DNA of 64,000 nt, from the NCBI GenBank assembly GCA_938015455.1, contig CALLPL010000018.1:32145-96144 (forward strand). The letters are read 5' to 3'. This DNA is from an uncultured Candidatus Altimarinota bacterium. GTDB lineage: Bacteria; Patescibacteriota; Gracilibacteria; BD1-5; UBA6164. The notes under the pieces are model-generated. The model was not told the origin of the DNA and ran no database searches. It was given only the letters and a program-made list of their open reading frames with translations. How positions within the stretch are numbered: position 1 is the stretch's first letter; each line of letters starts with the position of its first letter. Below, in pieces: positions 10,740-19,276 of this stretch. Made by a program: the position numbers and the translations under genes.

Positions 10740-11363
10740 ATGCGTCAAAGGAGCCCCACATATTCTGGATTTTCTATAATTGAAGTTCTTGTAGGTATTT
10801 TTGTATTTTCTCTGGGGCTTGTTTCTATTTACGCTCTACTTGCTGCGTCACTTAGTATTAATGAGCGAAATAAAAATTCTATTATAGCTTCTAACTTAGC
10901 CCGTGAGCAAATAGAGCTTATAAGGAATATTCGAGATACAAATTATGAAACACTTAAAGTGTGGAATCAATTTAATCTTCCAAATCAACCTACACCAACA
11001 GATCTAATAGATTCTGGAAAAGTCTTTTCTCCCTGAGTGTATTATACTCTTATGAATGATTCTTCGGTCTCATGAATTATGACGAAAGTAAATAAGCTTG
11101 GGACGTCTATTCCTGAATGAAAAGCTGATATTGTAGGTATGAATATTTATAGGCTTTGTCTTGATAGTGAGAGACGATATGTATATTGCCCCTGAGGAGA
11201 TGAAACACCATTTTATAGGTATCTCAAGGTAGAAGAACTATTAGATGAAAATGGACTCGTTATAGATAATGCCTACAAAGTTATTTCGAAGGTAATTTGG
11301 TATAAGCGTTGATACTATGAGTTTGATATTCAAACTGTTATTACTGATTGGAGACGTATATAG
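10740..11363 (+). CDS. Prepilin-like minor pilin (PilV/GspI type)
   Basis: 207 aa. The prepilin motif SG|FSIIEVLVGIFVFSLGL has the conserved Glu and helix, and the segment SNLAREQIELIRNIRDTNY is typical of PilV/GspI minor pilins (the 'AREQIE' block). It sits 9 nt after the preceding prepilin and 5 nt before the next. Minor pilins of this set prime pilus assembly at the membrane. Confidence 0.8.
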
Positions 11364-11368
11364 AAAAT

Positions 11369-12034
11369 ATGAAACAACAAACTTCACATCCTTGATTTAC
11401 TCTTATAGAGCTCATAGTCTCCATAGCTATTTTTGGTGTTATTATGGTATCGGTTATGACTATTTTTCTCTTTTCTTCACAGATGTCTACGAGGGTAGAG
11501 TTGAATCGTATTATGCAGGAAAACGTTAAGAATGTAATGGAAGATATATCTGAAAATATTAGAAAATGAAAAATAAAATGAACAATTAATGCTGGTTTGT
11601 CAGCCTGTCCTGTTTCTGTTCCTGATCCTGTAAGTACTTCAACAAGTGCTAAGACAAAACTTTGTCTTGATGATAGCTATGGTACAGATATAGAATATGT
11701 GATTTGAAATTGGGATACAACTTTAAGTAAATGGCTCCCTGTAGATAATATTAGTGAGTGTGCTGACTTCTTAAAACCATGAAGTATATGAGAGAATAAA
11801 GAAAATATTTGTAGAGTTTTAAAAGTTGAATGATCAGAGAGATTTCCTCTCACAAATAGCTATGTTGCGATTGAAAAATTAGATTTCTATCTTACGAACG
11901 ATACTATACCAAAGGTAACTGTTATAATGACGGTTCGTCCTGCTCTTGGAAAATGACTAGCATCGAATCTCTTGAAAGCTAGTACTATACAAGTGCAAAC
12001 AACTATTAGTGAACGGTCTATAAAAACAAAGTAA
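11369..12034 (+). CDS. Prepilin-like minor pilin (PilW/GspJ type)
   Basis: 221 aa with a short leader ending in UGA-encoded Gly: HPG|FTLIELIVSIAIFGVIM. The Glu+5 residue and the hydrophobic helix are clear. Length and position (third of four minor pilins) fit PilW/GspJ. The mature region has a few Cys and is otherwise unremarkable. Confidence 0.78.
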
Positions 12035-12038
12035 AGCT

Positions 12039-12830
12039 ATGAAAAAATATACTTCTACATGACCAGAGTGATACTCTATTATAGCTGCGATAATGATGAT
12101 AGGATTCTTACTCATACTTACCGTGAGTACTTTTAACCTTGTATTACAAGAACTTCAGGATTGACGATGAAGGGAAGATTATATGAAGGCCTATGCTGGA
12201 GCAGAATGAGCACTAGAGCTCGCGTTACTGCAAATTAAAGATAATGGCTATGGTTATATTGAAAGCGATAGCGAATCTCAAGATCTTGAATACTTTGGAC
12301 TAGGGAGGAAGAATGGTGTCATGAACTATGATATTGATAGTGAAACGAGCTCATATACGTGATCTTTGGCAGCTTGAGCATATTCAACAGATATTATACC
12401 ACTCTTTACATTAGATGATGCTGATAATAAAAATTCGGTGAGAACTTTGAGGTTTACGGATATTTCGTCAACAGGTTTAATATGGAATGTTATAGGAGCG
12501 ACCTGAGGACTATCTGGTACAGGAACATTTACAGAGTCTCGCTCAGGAGGTGTTCGTACTCTATGACCCTCAGATTCATTTGATTTTCAAGATGTTACAA
12601 TTTCCTCACTTCTGTTAACAGATGGAAACTATTTAACAATATTTAATCCAACGGCAAATCAGGCGAATTATAAGGTAGAAGTTACTGGAGCAGGTGAGCT
12701 TTTCACAAAACCTAAATCGACAATATACTCTACTTCAAAAGTTGGGAAATATTCCCAAAACCTTGCTACTACAGTAGATAATAGCGAATTTTTAGGAATT
12801 TTAAAATATTCTATATATTCTTGAAATTAG
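12039..12830 (+). CDS. PilX/GspK-like pseudopilin
   Basis: 263 aa. The N-terminus is prepilin-like, with a UGA-encoded Gly before YSIIAAIMMIGFLLILTVST, but the residue at +5 is not the usual Glu, as in GspK/PilX tip proteins. It is the last gene of the pilus run and 4 nt from its neighbour. The following 135 bp to the HU gene contain no gene. The subtype is inferred from order and from the missing Glu. Confidence 0.65.
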
Positions 12831-12902
12831 CTATTTTAAGCCAATTTAATAGTATTTTTAAAGAGGTATTCGCATAATATAGGGAAAAAACACAAAAAAA
12901 AC

Positions 12903-12930
12903 TTGAAAAAGCGTAATTGCTCGCTACAAT
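12903..12930 (+). promoter_or_regulatory. Housekeeping promoter of the HU gene
   Basis: TTGAAA (12903-12908), 16-nt spacer, TACAAT (12925-12930). It lies 35 nt before the HU start ATG at 12966, which argues against a longer HU start at TTG 12903. Confidence 0.6.
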
Positions 12931-12965
12931 CAAGAGTGTTTATTTTATATAATTATTTTCGTATT

Positions 12966-13238
12966 ATGAAAAAACAAGACTTTATTAAAGCTGTTGCAGC
13001 TTCTGCAGGTCTCTCTCAAGACGCTGTATCGAAAGTACTCGGTTCTATGATCGATACTATCACTTCTGAACTTGCTAAAGGTGGAGAAGTAAATATTACT
13101 GGTTTTGGTGCTTTTAAAGTAGCTTCAAGAGCTGCTAGAAACGGTGTAAACCCAAGAACAAGACAAGCAATCAAAATTCCTGCTATGAAATCTCCTGTAT
13201 TCAGAGCTGGTAAAACATTTAAAGAGTCTGTAAGATAA
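12966..13238 (+). CDS. hup: DNA-binding protein HU
   Basis: 90 aa HU/IHF family protein: MKKQDFIKAVAASAGLSQDA, then the FGAFKV block and the arm NPRTRQAIKIPAMKSPVFRAG, all diagnostic. It bends and compacts DNA as a dimer. The start at 12966 gives the usual length; a longer open frame exists upstream but its TTG is part of the promoter. No UGA codon is used, consistent with a highly expressed gene. A clear terminator follows. Confidence 0.95.
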   Translation: MKKQDFIKAVAASAGLSQDAVSKVLGSMIDTITSELAKGGEVNITGFGAFKVASRAARNGVNPRTRQAIKIPAMKSPVFRAGKTFKESVR

Positions 13239-13260
13239 TAGTTATCTGCGGTCCTTGTTC

Positions 13261-13290
13261 AAAAAAGCATCTTAAATAGGATGCTTTTTT
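13261..13290 (+). terminator. Intrinsic terminator after HU
   Basis: An 11-bp stem AAAAAAGCATC / GATGCTTTTTT (8-nt loop) begins 22 nt after the HU stop codon and ends in a T-run. Confidence 0.85.
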
Positions 13291-13317
13291 GATTTTTTAT
13301 GTCTTTTTTGTTATAAT
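13289..13317 (+). promoter_or_regulatory. Sigma-70 promoter of the HATPase gene
   Basis: TTGATT (13289-13294), 17-nt spacer, TATAAT (13312-13317), abutting the HU terminator. It places transcription start near 13325 and favours the ATG at 13343 as the translation start. Confidence 0.6.
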
Positions 13318-13342
13318 GGGTATGATACTCATAAGTAGAGCT

Positions 13343-13885
13343 ATGCAACGATTTACACTTGAAGATTTCTGTTCTCCAAATGACCGAACTGCGGCCATTA
13401 GTAATATATGTAGGAACTCATCTATAGATATAGTTATTTCTTATGAGTCAGATTTTCGAAATGCAAAAATTCTTAGAGAACTTACTGACGATATTTGCCG
13501 TGAATTTGGTGTCACGCCAAAATGGAGAACAAGAATTGTTCTCATTATCGATGAATTAAACAATAATGCGATTGAGTATGGGAGTAGGCATCTAGATATA
13601 AATACTTTGCATATCCAGGTCGAGCGAAAAGATACTAGAGAAGTGTATATAAAAGCATATGTCACTGATACAGGTAAATGAGACCATGCAAAAACAGCAC
13701 AGGAAATGGAACAGTTACGGTTAGTACATGAGAATAAGGATTTTGGGAAACACCACTCTATCAGATGAAGATGATTATTCCTTATTATCTCTAGGCTTGT
13801 AGATCTTTTAAAATTTGATAATGATATAGCAGGTGGTCTTATTGTTCAGATTGAGAAGTCTCTACAGGAAAATTCTGAAAAATAG
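13343..13885 (+). CDS. ATP-binding anti-sigma/kinase-type regulator (RsbW-like HATPase)
   Basis: 180 aa HATPase_c domain of the RsbW/SpoIIAB type. The N box is seen at about residues 70-81 (DELNNNAIEYGS) and the G1 box as VTDTGKGD (about 107-114), with a later glycine-rich GRGLFLI segment. Such proteins bind a sigma factor or phosphorylate an anti-anti-sigma partner. No STAS-domain partner is next to it. The start ATG 13343 is chosen because a longer frame beginning at TTG 13289 overlaps the promoter. Its 3' end overlaps the FtsQ-like gene on the other strand by 47 bp. Confidence 0.8.
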
Positions 13886-14819
13886 TCTCTGAGTATATAT
13901 CTTTGAGATTTTTTCGGCATAAAAACTCATTTTCGTACTCGCATACAAATAACTTTTGAAGAATCCTCACATCAATATAGATATATTTTCTCTCTATAAC
14001 GTTTCCTCATTCTTTTGAGAAGACAGCTAGACCTTTAATTTGTTTTGTAAGGTCTCCTGTGAGGTCAAATAGAAATAGGTTTCAAATACTATTTTTAATA
14101 ATGAGTTCTCTTTCTGCAGGGAGATAGTATAAAACTTTGGAAGAGAAACCAACGATATTTCGAGAGAGTTCATTTTGCAGTAAGATAATATTACGTAAAT
14201 CATCGCTATTTAACACTCTATTAAAGAGAGATCTTTCGTATAAATCTTCAGACACCTTTATATTTGGAAGATCATCAATGAAGTTCTCTGAAGCTACTAG
14301 GGCTCAATTTTCGAGTATGAGGTATTTCTCAGTTTGAAAAAGAGGTTTATATCATTCAAGATATAAATTAAGTGTTTTGGGAAAAGCACTTTCAAAGCGA
14401 ATATTCTTGATAGTATTTTGATTTTTTATAATTCTTTTTTCAAGATCCTGAGTATCAATAAAGAGTAAGTTCCTTCATCTAATATAATCTACACTAGAGT
14501 AAGCCTGATTTATATTGATTATATTTCATTGTTTTTCTATAAAGATTTTATCTATATTAAATAATGGTCAAAATACAAGAAAAGCTCATATAGCAAGAAT
14601 TATAGTTATTGAGATAAGTGATAGTATGATTTTTTGTCCTATAAAAAAACTATGGAGTGATTTCTTTAGGTTTCCTTGAAGAGGACTCTTTTTCCTCCTA
14701 TGAAAGAGAGAGCCTGATCTCTCATTATCAAAAAAAGTACTCTGTTGATATGAGGATCAAGGAGCCTGTTTCTTTTTACTTAGTTTTTTCGTAAATAGTG
14801 TGAGTATTTTCTCTAGCAT
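13839..14819 (-). CDS. ftsQ: FtsQ-like cell-division protein (POTRA domain)
   Basis: 326 aa with a basic cytoplasmic N-terminus, one TM helix (about residues 62-84), a POTRA-like segment (IDKIFIEKQGNIININQAYS onward, including GRNLLFID) and a C-terminal beta domain ending with IYIDVRILQKLFVCEY. This order is that of FtsQ/DivIB, which links FtsB/L to the divisome. Divergence is high, so identity rests on topology and the POTRA-like block. It follows rbfA by 3 nt and overlaps the HATPase gene at its 3' end. Confidence 0.65.
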
Positions 14820-14822
14820 GAC

Positions 14823-15164
14823 TTACTTTATATCTAATTCTTGAAGAGTTTGGTGTATTTCAAACGAAGTTTTTCCACTTTCATCATAGCGAAACCTCAC
14901 TCGAGGAACTTTAATGAATTCTATTTTCCTTCCTAAGAGTCTCTGAATATCATGAGCATGTTCTGAGAGCTGCTTTGTTAATAATTCTGTATTTTTTAGA
15001 GAGCTTACAGATACATCAATATATGAGAGGTCACTACTAATATCAACTGCTGTAATAGTAATAATACCAAATTCAGATGACATTTCCTGAAGGTCAGATA
15101 TTAGGTATTCGCTTAAGAGTTTTTGACTAATTGATTCAGCTCGTTTTCTTCGTTCTTGCTTCAT
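14823..15164 (-). CDS. rbfA: Ribosome-binding factor A
   Basis: 113 aa. The sequence follows RbfA: a basic start with RAESISQKLLSEYLISDLQE, then IITITAVDISSDLSYIDVSVS and the end RVRFRYDESGKTSFEIHQTL (family: P.L.F..D......I..LL). It assists 30S maturation and 16S rRNA processing under cold or rapid growth. No UGA codon is present. The FtsQ-like gene follows immediately on the same strand. Confidence 0.85.
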   Translation of the reverse strand: MKQERRKRAESISQKLLSEYLISDLQEMSSEFGIITITAVDISSDLSYIDVSVSSLKNTELLTKQLSEHAHDIQRLLGRKIEFIKVPRVRFRYDESGKTSFEIHQTLQELDIK

Positions 15165-15212
15165 ATATTTTGATAAAATGATAGTGTGAACATAGTACGA
15201 AGCTTTTTTTGT

Positions 15213-15239
15213 TTGACAAACGAAAAATAAAGATACAAT
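15213..15239 (+). promoter_or_regulatory. Promoter of rpsU
   Basis: TTGACA (15213-15218) and TACAAT (15234-15239) with a 15-nt spacer, 45 nt before the rpsU start. The hexamers are near consensus; the spacer is short. Confidence 0.5.
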
Positions 15240-15284
15240 AGGTCCACTTTAACCAATCACTTCCTATAAGGGGATAGAACTACT

Positions 15285-15485
15285 ATGATATACGCAGTAA
15301 GAAAAGACAATGAATCAAATGAGAAACTCCTTCTCAGATACAAGAAATTATTTTTTGGATCAAGAATCGTAACAAAGCTTAAAAAAGAACGTTACGCAAT
15401 AAAGGGGCTCAAAAAAAGAAAAACTCGAGAGAAAGCAATCGTTACGAATGCTTACCGAGAACTCAATGCAAAGGTATACTTCTAA
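15285..15485 (+). CDS. rpsU: Ribosomal protein bS21
   Basis: 66 aa, very basic, with the bS21 pattern: an N-terminal strand, RYKKLFFGSRIVTKLKKERY and a KKRKTREKA tail. bS21 sits on the 30S platform near the anti-Shine-Dalgarno. An A/G-rich AAGGGGA lies about 13 nt upstream of the ATG, one of few RBS-like sequences in the window. A single-gene unit with its own promoter and terminator. Confidence 0.85.
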   Translation: MIYAVRKDNESNEKLLLRYKKLFFGSRIVTKLKKERYAIKGLKKRKTREKAIVTNAYRELNAKVYF

Positions 15486-15497
15486 TACAAAGTACTA

Positions 15498-15534
15498 CAC
15501 TAAAAAACTCCTGGTCCTGGGAGTTTTTTAGTGC
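15498..15534 (+). terminator. Intrinsic terminator after rpsU
   Basis: A long near-perfect stem of about 14 bp (arms CACTAAAAAACTCC and GGGAGTTTTTTAGTG around TGGTCCT) contains a T-run. Symmetry means it may act on both strands. Confidence 0.85.
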
Positions 15535-15552
15535 CTTAAATCATATATGAAT

Positions 15553-15580
15553 AAAAAAGACGCTTCATAGAAACGTCTTT
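15553..15580 (-). terminator. Intrinsic terminator after rpmG
   Basis: On the minus strand AAAGACG, an 11-nt loop, CGTCTTT and further T residues, 20 nt past the rpmG stop. Confidence 0.75.
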
Positions 15581-15599
15581 AACAAGAAAACATAAAAAA

Positions 15600-15785
15600 T
15601 TATGATCCTTTTTTAATTTCTTTCATCTTGAGAACCTCGTGTTTACGAGTTACTTTATTGTATTTTCTGAGAGTAGGTCCTTTTGTTCCTGCTTCGTAAT
15701 TCTTTTTTTGTATATTTGTTGAGTGTACCATATTTCCAGTCTCTGTTGAGTAGTATGCTACGTATGTTCTTTTTCCTTTTGCCAT
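15600..15785 (-). CDS. rpmG: Ribosomal protein bL33
   Basis: 61 aa. MAKGKRTYVAYYSTETGNMV and the later TLRKYNKVTRKHEVLKMKEI match the bL33 pattern (LRKY.P...KH....E.K). The zinc-binding Cys pairs of the C+ form are absent, so it is a C-minus paralogue. It lies on the 50S near the E site. It is downstream of frr by 64 nt and has its own terminator. Confidence 0.85.
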   Translation of the reverse strand: MAKGKRTYVAYYSTETGNMVHSTNIQKKNYEAGTKGPTLRKYNKVTRKHEVLKMKEIKKGS

Positions 15786-15849
15786 AAATTAATAATAGGT
15801 TTTAAATCGGGGGGATTATATATTTTTTTATGTGAAGTCCAAAAGATTT

Positions 15850-16395
15850 TTAGACTTTCATTATCTCTGATTCTTTTCTCTTTGCAGCCTCATCAATGGT
15901 CTTGTTATGTTCATCAACAAGTTTTTGTAGATCACCTTCGATGTCTCTCGCTCAGTCCTCACTGAGAGTTTTATCAGTTTCTTGCTTTTTAATCTGTTTT
16001 ACAAAATCTCCTCGAACATTTCTCACAGAGACTTTTGCTTCTTCTGCAAACTTTTTCACGACTTTACACATCTCAGTTCTTCGCTCCTGAGTAAGCTGAG
16101 GTACTTTGATAAGTACTGAGTCAGCTTGTGCTTGAGGGTTGAGACCGATTCCTGCATCAGTTATCGCTTTTGCAATAGGATGAATTAGAGCCTTATCCCA
16201 AGGAGCAATTGAAAGAGTTTGTGGATCAAGAATATTGAGAGAAGCAGAATTCTTGAGTGGTTGCATACTCCCGTATTGCTCTATCATCACATCCTCTACG
16301 AGTGCTGGAGTTGCTCGCCCCATTTGGAGTTTTCCAAATTCCCCTTCTAGGTGATGAAGCGCTTTTTCTAATTGTTGTTTTGCTTGATCTAGCAT
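15850..16395 (-). CDS. frr: Ribosome recycling factor
   Basis: 181 aa, the usual length. Blocks are clear: GEFGKLQMGRATPALVEDV, SLNILDPQTLSIAPWDKALI, then TQERRTEMCKVVKKFAEEAK and VRNVRGDFVKQIKK. A single UGA near the C-terminus (the Gly between SED and ARDIEGDLQ) must be read through for the last 33 residues. RRF splits post-termination ribosomes with EF-G. It lies between the NMNAT gene and rpmG on one strand. Confidence 0.95.
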
Positions 16396-16481
16396 TTTCT
16401 AAAAATTATATATAAAAATATGTCGAGATTATAGAGGGTTAGAGAGAAAAAGCAAGAAAAGTTTTTAACTCTATCTTGAAT

Positions 16482-16505
16482 CTTTTCCTTTATGTAAGGG
16501 AAAAG
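16482..16505 (-). other. Stem-loop directly after the NMNAT/DUF559 gene
   Basis: CTTTTCCTT and AAGGGAAAAG form a stem of about nine pairs just past the TAG stop at 16508. There is no T-run after it on the minus strand, so termination is uncertain; it may protect the 3' end or be a decayed terminator. Confidence 0.35.
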
Positions 16506-16507
16506 AA

Positions 16508-17476
16508 CTACAAAATACTATCTAGTTTTTTGAAAGTTTCTTTTCAGAGAGATTTTTTCAGACTCCCAATATCATTCTGTTCTAGATCCTTACGAACCTG
16601 TGTTCATGAGATAGGAAGTTCTTTTCTGTCTATTTCTATTATATGAAGGGTAAATGGAAGAGTATCTTCTAGTTTCTTGAGAACCTGAATAGCGTAATCA
16701 TTTTCTGTATCACCACAATATATATAGCAATCACTTACTCGCTCTGGAATGTGTAAAAGTATATGAGCTACCCAATCAGAGTCTTCAGGAAAGTCAGGGA
16801 GAGCTGCAATAGAGAGACTTCATTGGTCTATTTTACAAACCTCACTCTTGAATTCTCTCTCCTTAAGGAGAGAGAGGCTTTGTAACTCTTGTTCGAGCTT
16901 AGAATATATCTGTTTGGGCGAGTAATTCTCTAGTGAGCTATTTGCTAAGCGAACTACATGTATTCCATGGGACTCAATTATGTCATCACGAATCATGTCA
17001 TATTCTTTTTGTCTTTCATGAATTACTCCATCTAATTCGATTACTACTTTTTTTTCATCACAATAAAAATCTGCTATATATCTTCAGATCGCATGTTGTC
17101 TTCGGAATTTTAAATTATGAAACTTTCTATTTCTTACAAGATGCCAAAGCACCTCTTCGTGAGGTGTCTGGGTGTATCTGAGTTTCTTTGAGAGAATTTT
17201 TACATATTCTGGGACTTGATTGTATAAATACCTCATATTTTTACCCTCCTCTCCTTGAGGAGAGGAGATTCAGAGGTGAGGTTGCGTCTTAGGAAACTCT
17301 CAGAGAATAAACTCTTTTCTCTGCACATAGCTATAAGGATTTTTTTCGTCTTTATTTTCACTAGAGCCTATCAAAACAAGAGTAGCAGGATTTTCATTGA
17401 GCGATTTTTCAATCAGGAGTATATGCCCCCTATGCAGTGGCTGAAAGCGTCAGATAATAAGTCAAAGAGATATCAT
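16508..17476 (-). CDS. NMN-adenylyltransferase-like protein interrupted by an in-frame DUF559 nuclease domain
   Basis: 322 aa, one frame throughout with UGA as Gly. Residues 1-75 are the N-terminal half of a NadM-type nucleotidyltransferase (IGRFQPLHRGHILLI with the HxGH motif as HRGH, then NPYSYVQRKEFI). Residues 81-200 are a DUF559/Vsr-like endonuclease (RYTQTPHEEVLWHLVRNRKF, FRRQHAIGRYIADFYC, VVIELDGVIHERQKEYD). Residues about 215-322 resume the nucleotidyltransferase (ALPDFPEDSDWVAHIL, then PISGTQVRKDL, the ISGTxxR signature). Palindromes flank the nuclease at both junctions. The enzyme would join NMN and ATP to make NAD. Whether it still folds with the insert, or is spliced or split at the internal ATG (17236), cannot be told. 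Confidence 0.8.
16855..16874. repeat. 20-bp perfect palindrome at one end of the DUF559 insert
   Basis: CTCTCTCCTT followed by its exact complement. It marks the 3' junction of the DUF559 segment within the NMNAT gene and is read through in frame. Same family as the palindrome at 17246-17267. Confidence 0.8.
17246..17267. repeat. 22-bp palindrome at the other end of the DUF559 insert
   Basis: CTCCTCTCCT, TG, AGGAGAGGAG: ten pairs. It lies 10 nt upstream of the internal ATG of the nuclease segment. Together with 16855-16874 it bounds a 413-bp unit. Confidence 0.8.
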
Positions 17477-17494
17477 TTTTAAAGTATTTTAGAG

Positions 17495-17521
17495 TTGATT
17501 TCTGAGTATTATACTTATAAT
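17495..17521 (+). promoter_or_regulatory. Candidate promoter of ppa
   Basis: TTGATT (17495-17500) and TATAAT (17516-17521), spacer 15 nt, 36 nt before the ATG at 17558. It supports that ATG over an upstream TTG in the same frame. Confidence 0.45.
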
Positions 17522-17557
17522 TCAGAAGATTTTAAATCTTATAAATATAATTTTCCG

Positions 17558-18151
17558 ATGGCAAATATTAAGCATAAACCAAGTAAATATATGTTAAATC
17601 TTCTTCATGTACTCCCACCATTTGTAGAGGGAGAAGAAGAAAATAATCTCATTAATACTCTTGTAGAAATTAATCCTGGAACGATTAATAAATATGAGTT
17701 TATTACAGAAACAGGTACTTTGAAATTAGATAGAGTTGGTTATTCATCGCTCGCTTATAATTTTGCCTACTGAGCAATCCCATGTACTTGGGATGAAGAT
17801 GATGATATGCTAGATGTCGTTATTCCACTCGTAACAGAACCATTTGTGCCTGGGTCACTGGTAGAACTCAGAGTTATAGGAGTGATTAAATTTATAGATG
17901 GAGGTGAGGTCGATGATAAGATCGTTGCAGTAGTAAATGATGACAAGAGACAAGACCACATAACCCATATGGATCAATTAGGAGACCACTGGAAGAAAGA
18001 AACAGAGCACTACCTCAATATGTATAAGCATCTCAAGAAACCTTGAACGTGTGAAGTAAAATGATTCTTCGGAGTAGAAGAAGCTCTCAAAACTATCGAA
18101 GAATGTAAGGAACGTTATGAAAAGGAATACCTGCCAAAATTTGAAGATTAA
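17558..18151 (+). CDS. ppa: Inorganic pyrophosphatase (family I)
   Basis: 197 aa. Family I marks are present: INPGTINKYEFITETGTLKL near residue 36, the YNFAYGAIPCTW strand, and the metal-binding signature EDDDMLDVVIPL (D-x-D-x-x-D form), then GVIKFIDGGEVDDKIVAV. It hydrolyses PPi and pulls biosynthesis forward. UGA encodes the Gly after NFAY. The NUDIX gene follows 16 nt later and is likely cotranscribed. Start chosen from the promoter. Confidence 0.92.
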
Positions 18152-18167
18152 TTTCTAAAAATATTCC

Positions 18168-18716
18168 ATGAGTGAAAATATCTGGGAAATAGTGTATAAG
18201 GGAAAACTTGTAGCTGTAGAACGGCTATCATGAAAATGATACGAACGAGCTGTTCGTCCACCAGGTGTACGACTTATATTGAAGAACGATGAAGGAAAAA
18301 TTCTTCTTACCCGCGAACACCGTATGGAACTGGGTGATTTTGACTATAGGCTTCCAGGAGGAAAAGTCTTTGATGACCTGGAATCATATTTAGAGCTCAG
18401 ATGAAATGATGAAAGATTGCAAAAAAGTGTCATAGAGGCCGCAGAAGCAGAAGCAAAAGAAGAATGCTGAATTGATGAACTTAGCAATCTAGAAATCGTC
18501 CATATCTCAAAAGCCTGAGCTACAGTTGAGTGGACACTCTACTACGTGACCTGAGAGATTGTGACTCAGTCATGAGAACAGGCCCTCCACGGAGATGAAC
18601 TCACTCATGGTATAGAAGTGTGATTCTATACTCCTACCGAGATTCAATCTATGATCCGTGAAGGCAAGATGAACGAAGAAAGAAGTGTTGCAGTGTTGTC
18701 GAGGTATATCGGGTAA
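18168..18716 (+). CDS. NUDIX hydrolase
   Basis: 182 aa. The Nudix box is seen as PGGKVFDDLESYLELRGNDE ... EAEAKEECGI; there is an insertion of about 12 residues between the first Gly and the REx-like half, so the box is longer than the 23-residue standard and should be checked. LTREHRMELGDFDYRLPGGK resembles ADP-ribose/ADP-sugar pyrophosphatases. It could hydrolyse a nucleoside-diphosphate derivative. It follows ppa, which would remove PPi in the same unit. Confidence 0.75.
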
Positions 18717-18727
18717 AAAATAAACTT

Positions 18728-18913
18728 TTATTTGAATGCTTTTGCTAAAAGACATAATATTCAGAAACTAGTTCAAAGGTCACCAATAATCCAGAATATT
18801 GCTTTGAATACAATCAAAAAAAGAAAAGCATTAAATATCTGATATCAGATATATGTTTTAGGATTTTTCTGAAATTCTTTGTATTGTTCTGATGAATATT
18901 TGGGTGAAAACAT
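18728..18913 (-). CDS. Small membrane protein (61 aa)
   Basis: An ORF with three UGA codons: a charged N-terminus, then two hydrophobic stretches (IFNAFLFLIVFKAIFWIIGD and SFGILCLLAKAF). No family recognised. It is convergent with the NUDIX gene (11 nt between stops). Support is only length, composition and position, so it may not be expressed. Confidence 0.45.
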
Positions 18914-19126
18914 TTTTTCAGTAAGTTAAATATAATATCTATAGTTTCTTTTTTTTGTGGAATCAGAGTCAAGTACGATACTCTAACTTATTTACTTTAC
19001 CATAGGGTTCTTACCGAACAATAGTTTTTTACTTATATAGCATATGGAAAAAATCCTTTGTATAAAAGACTACATTTTACGTGAAAAACCTTGATGAAAT
19101 TCGAGGCTTTTAGATAGTATTACTTC

Positions 19127-19201
19127 TTAGAAAAACTCGATCTTATACGCATTTGGATGCTCTTTGAGTTTTTTAAAGAGAACTAGAGAACTTTTTAACA
19201 T
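19127..19201 (-). pseudogene. Fragment duplicating the 3' end of rpoD
   Basis: A 24-codon open frame ends [15 protein letters not shown] and a stop; RpoD in this window (45844-47235) ends [15 protein letters not shown] and a stop. The similarity is visible at the DNA level over about 50 bp. Only the last helix of sigma region 4 is represented, so it cannot be a sigma factor. It is probably a remnant of a duplicated or deleted sigma gene. Confidence 0.6.
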
Positions 19202-19218
19202 AAAAGAGAGATAAATAT

Positions 19219-19245
19219 TTGATATATATATAGAGCCTTTATACT
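19219..19245 (+). promoter_or_regulatory. Candidate promoter of the hxsD-hxsB run
   Basis: TTGATA and TATACT with a 15-nt spacer, 31 nt before the hxsD ATG. The background is AT-rich, so the call is tentative. Confidence 0.35.
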
Positions 19246-19276
19246 TAAGGGTAAGTTATATTTTAAATACAGTATT

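Larger units (their letters stand above)
18914..19276. other. Intergenic region before the Hxs locus
   Basis: 363 nt without a full gene. It holds a minus-strand fragment similar to the end of rpoD (19127-19201) with a weak hairpin after it (AAAGCCT / AGGTTTTT on the minus strand), and a candidate promoter for the hxs genes (TTGATA 19219-19224, 15 nt, TATACT 19240-19245). The remainder is AT-rich with no feature I can name. Confidence 0.6.

Noticed and set aside
12903..12965. Longer N-terminus for HU from TTG 12903
   Set aside because: The TTG belongs to the -35 element; the translation has no HU-like content before ATG 12966.
13289..13342. Longer N-terminus for the HATPase from TTG 13289
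   Set aside because: Overlaps a 17-spaced promoter and the HU terminator; ATG 13343 lies after the predicted transcription start.
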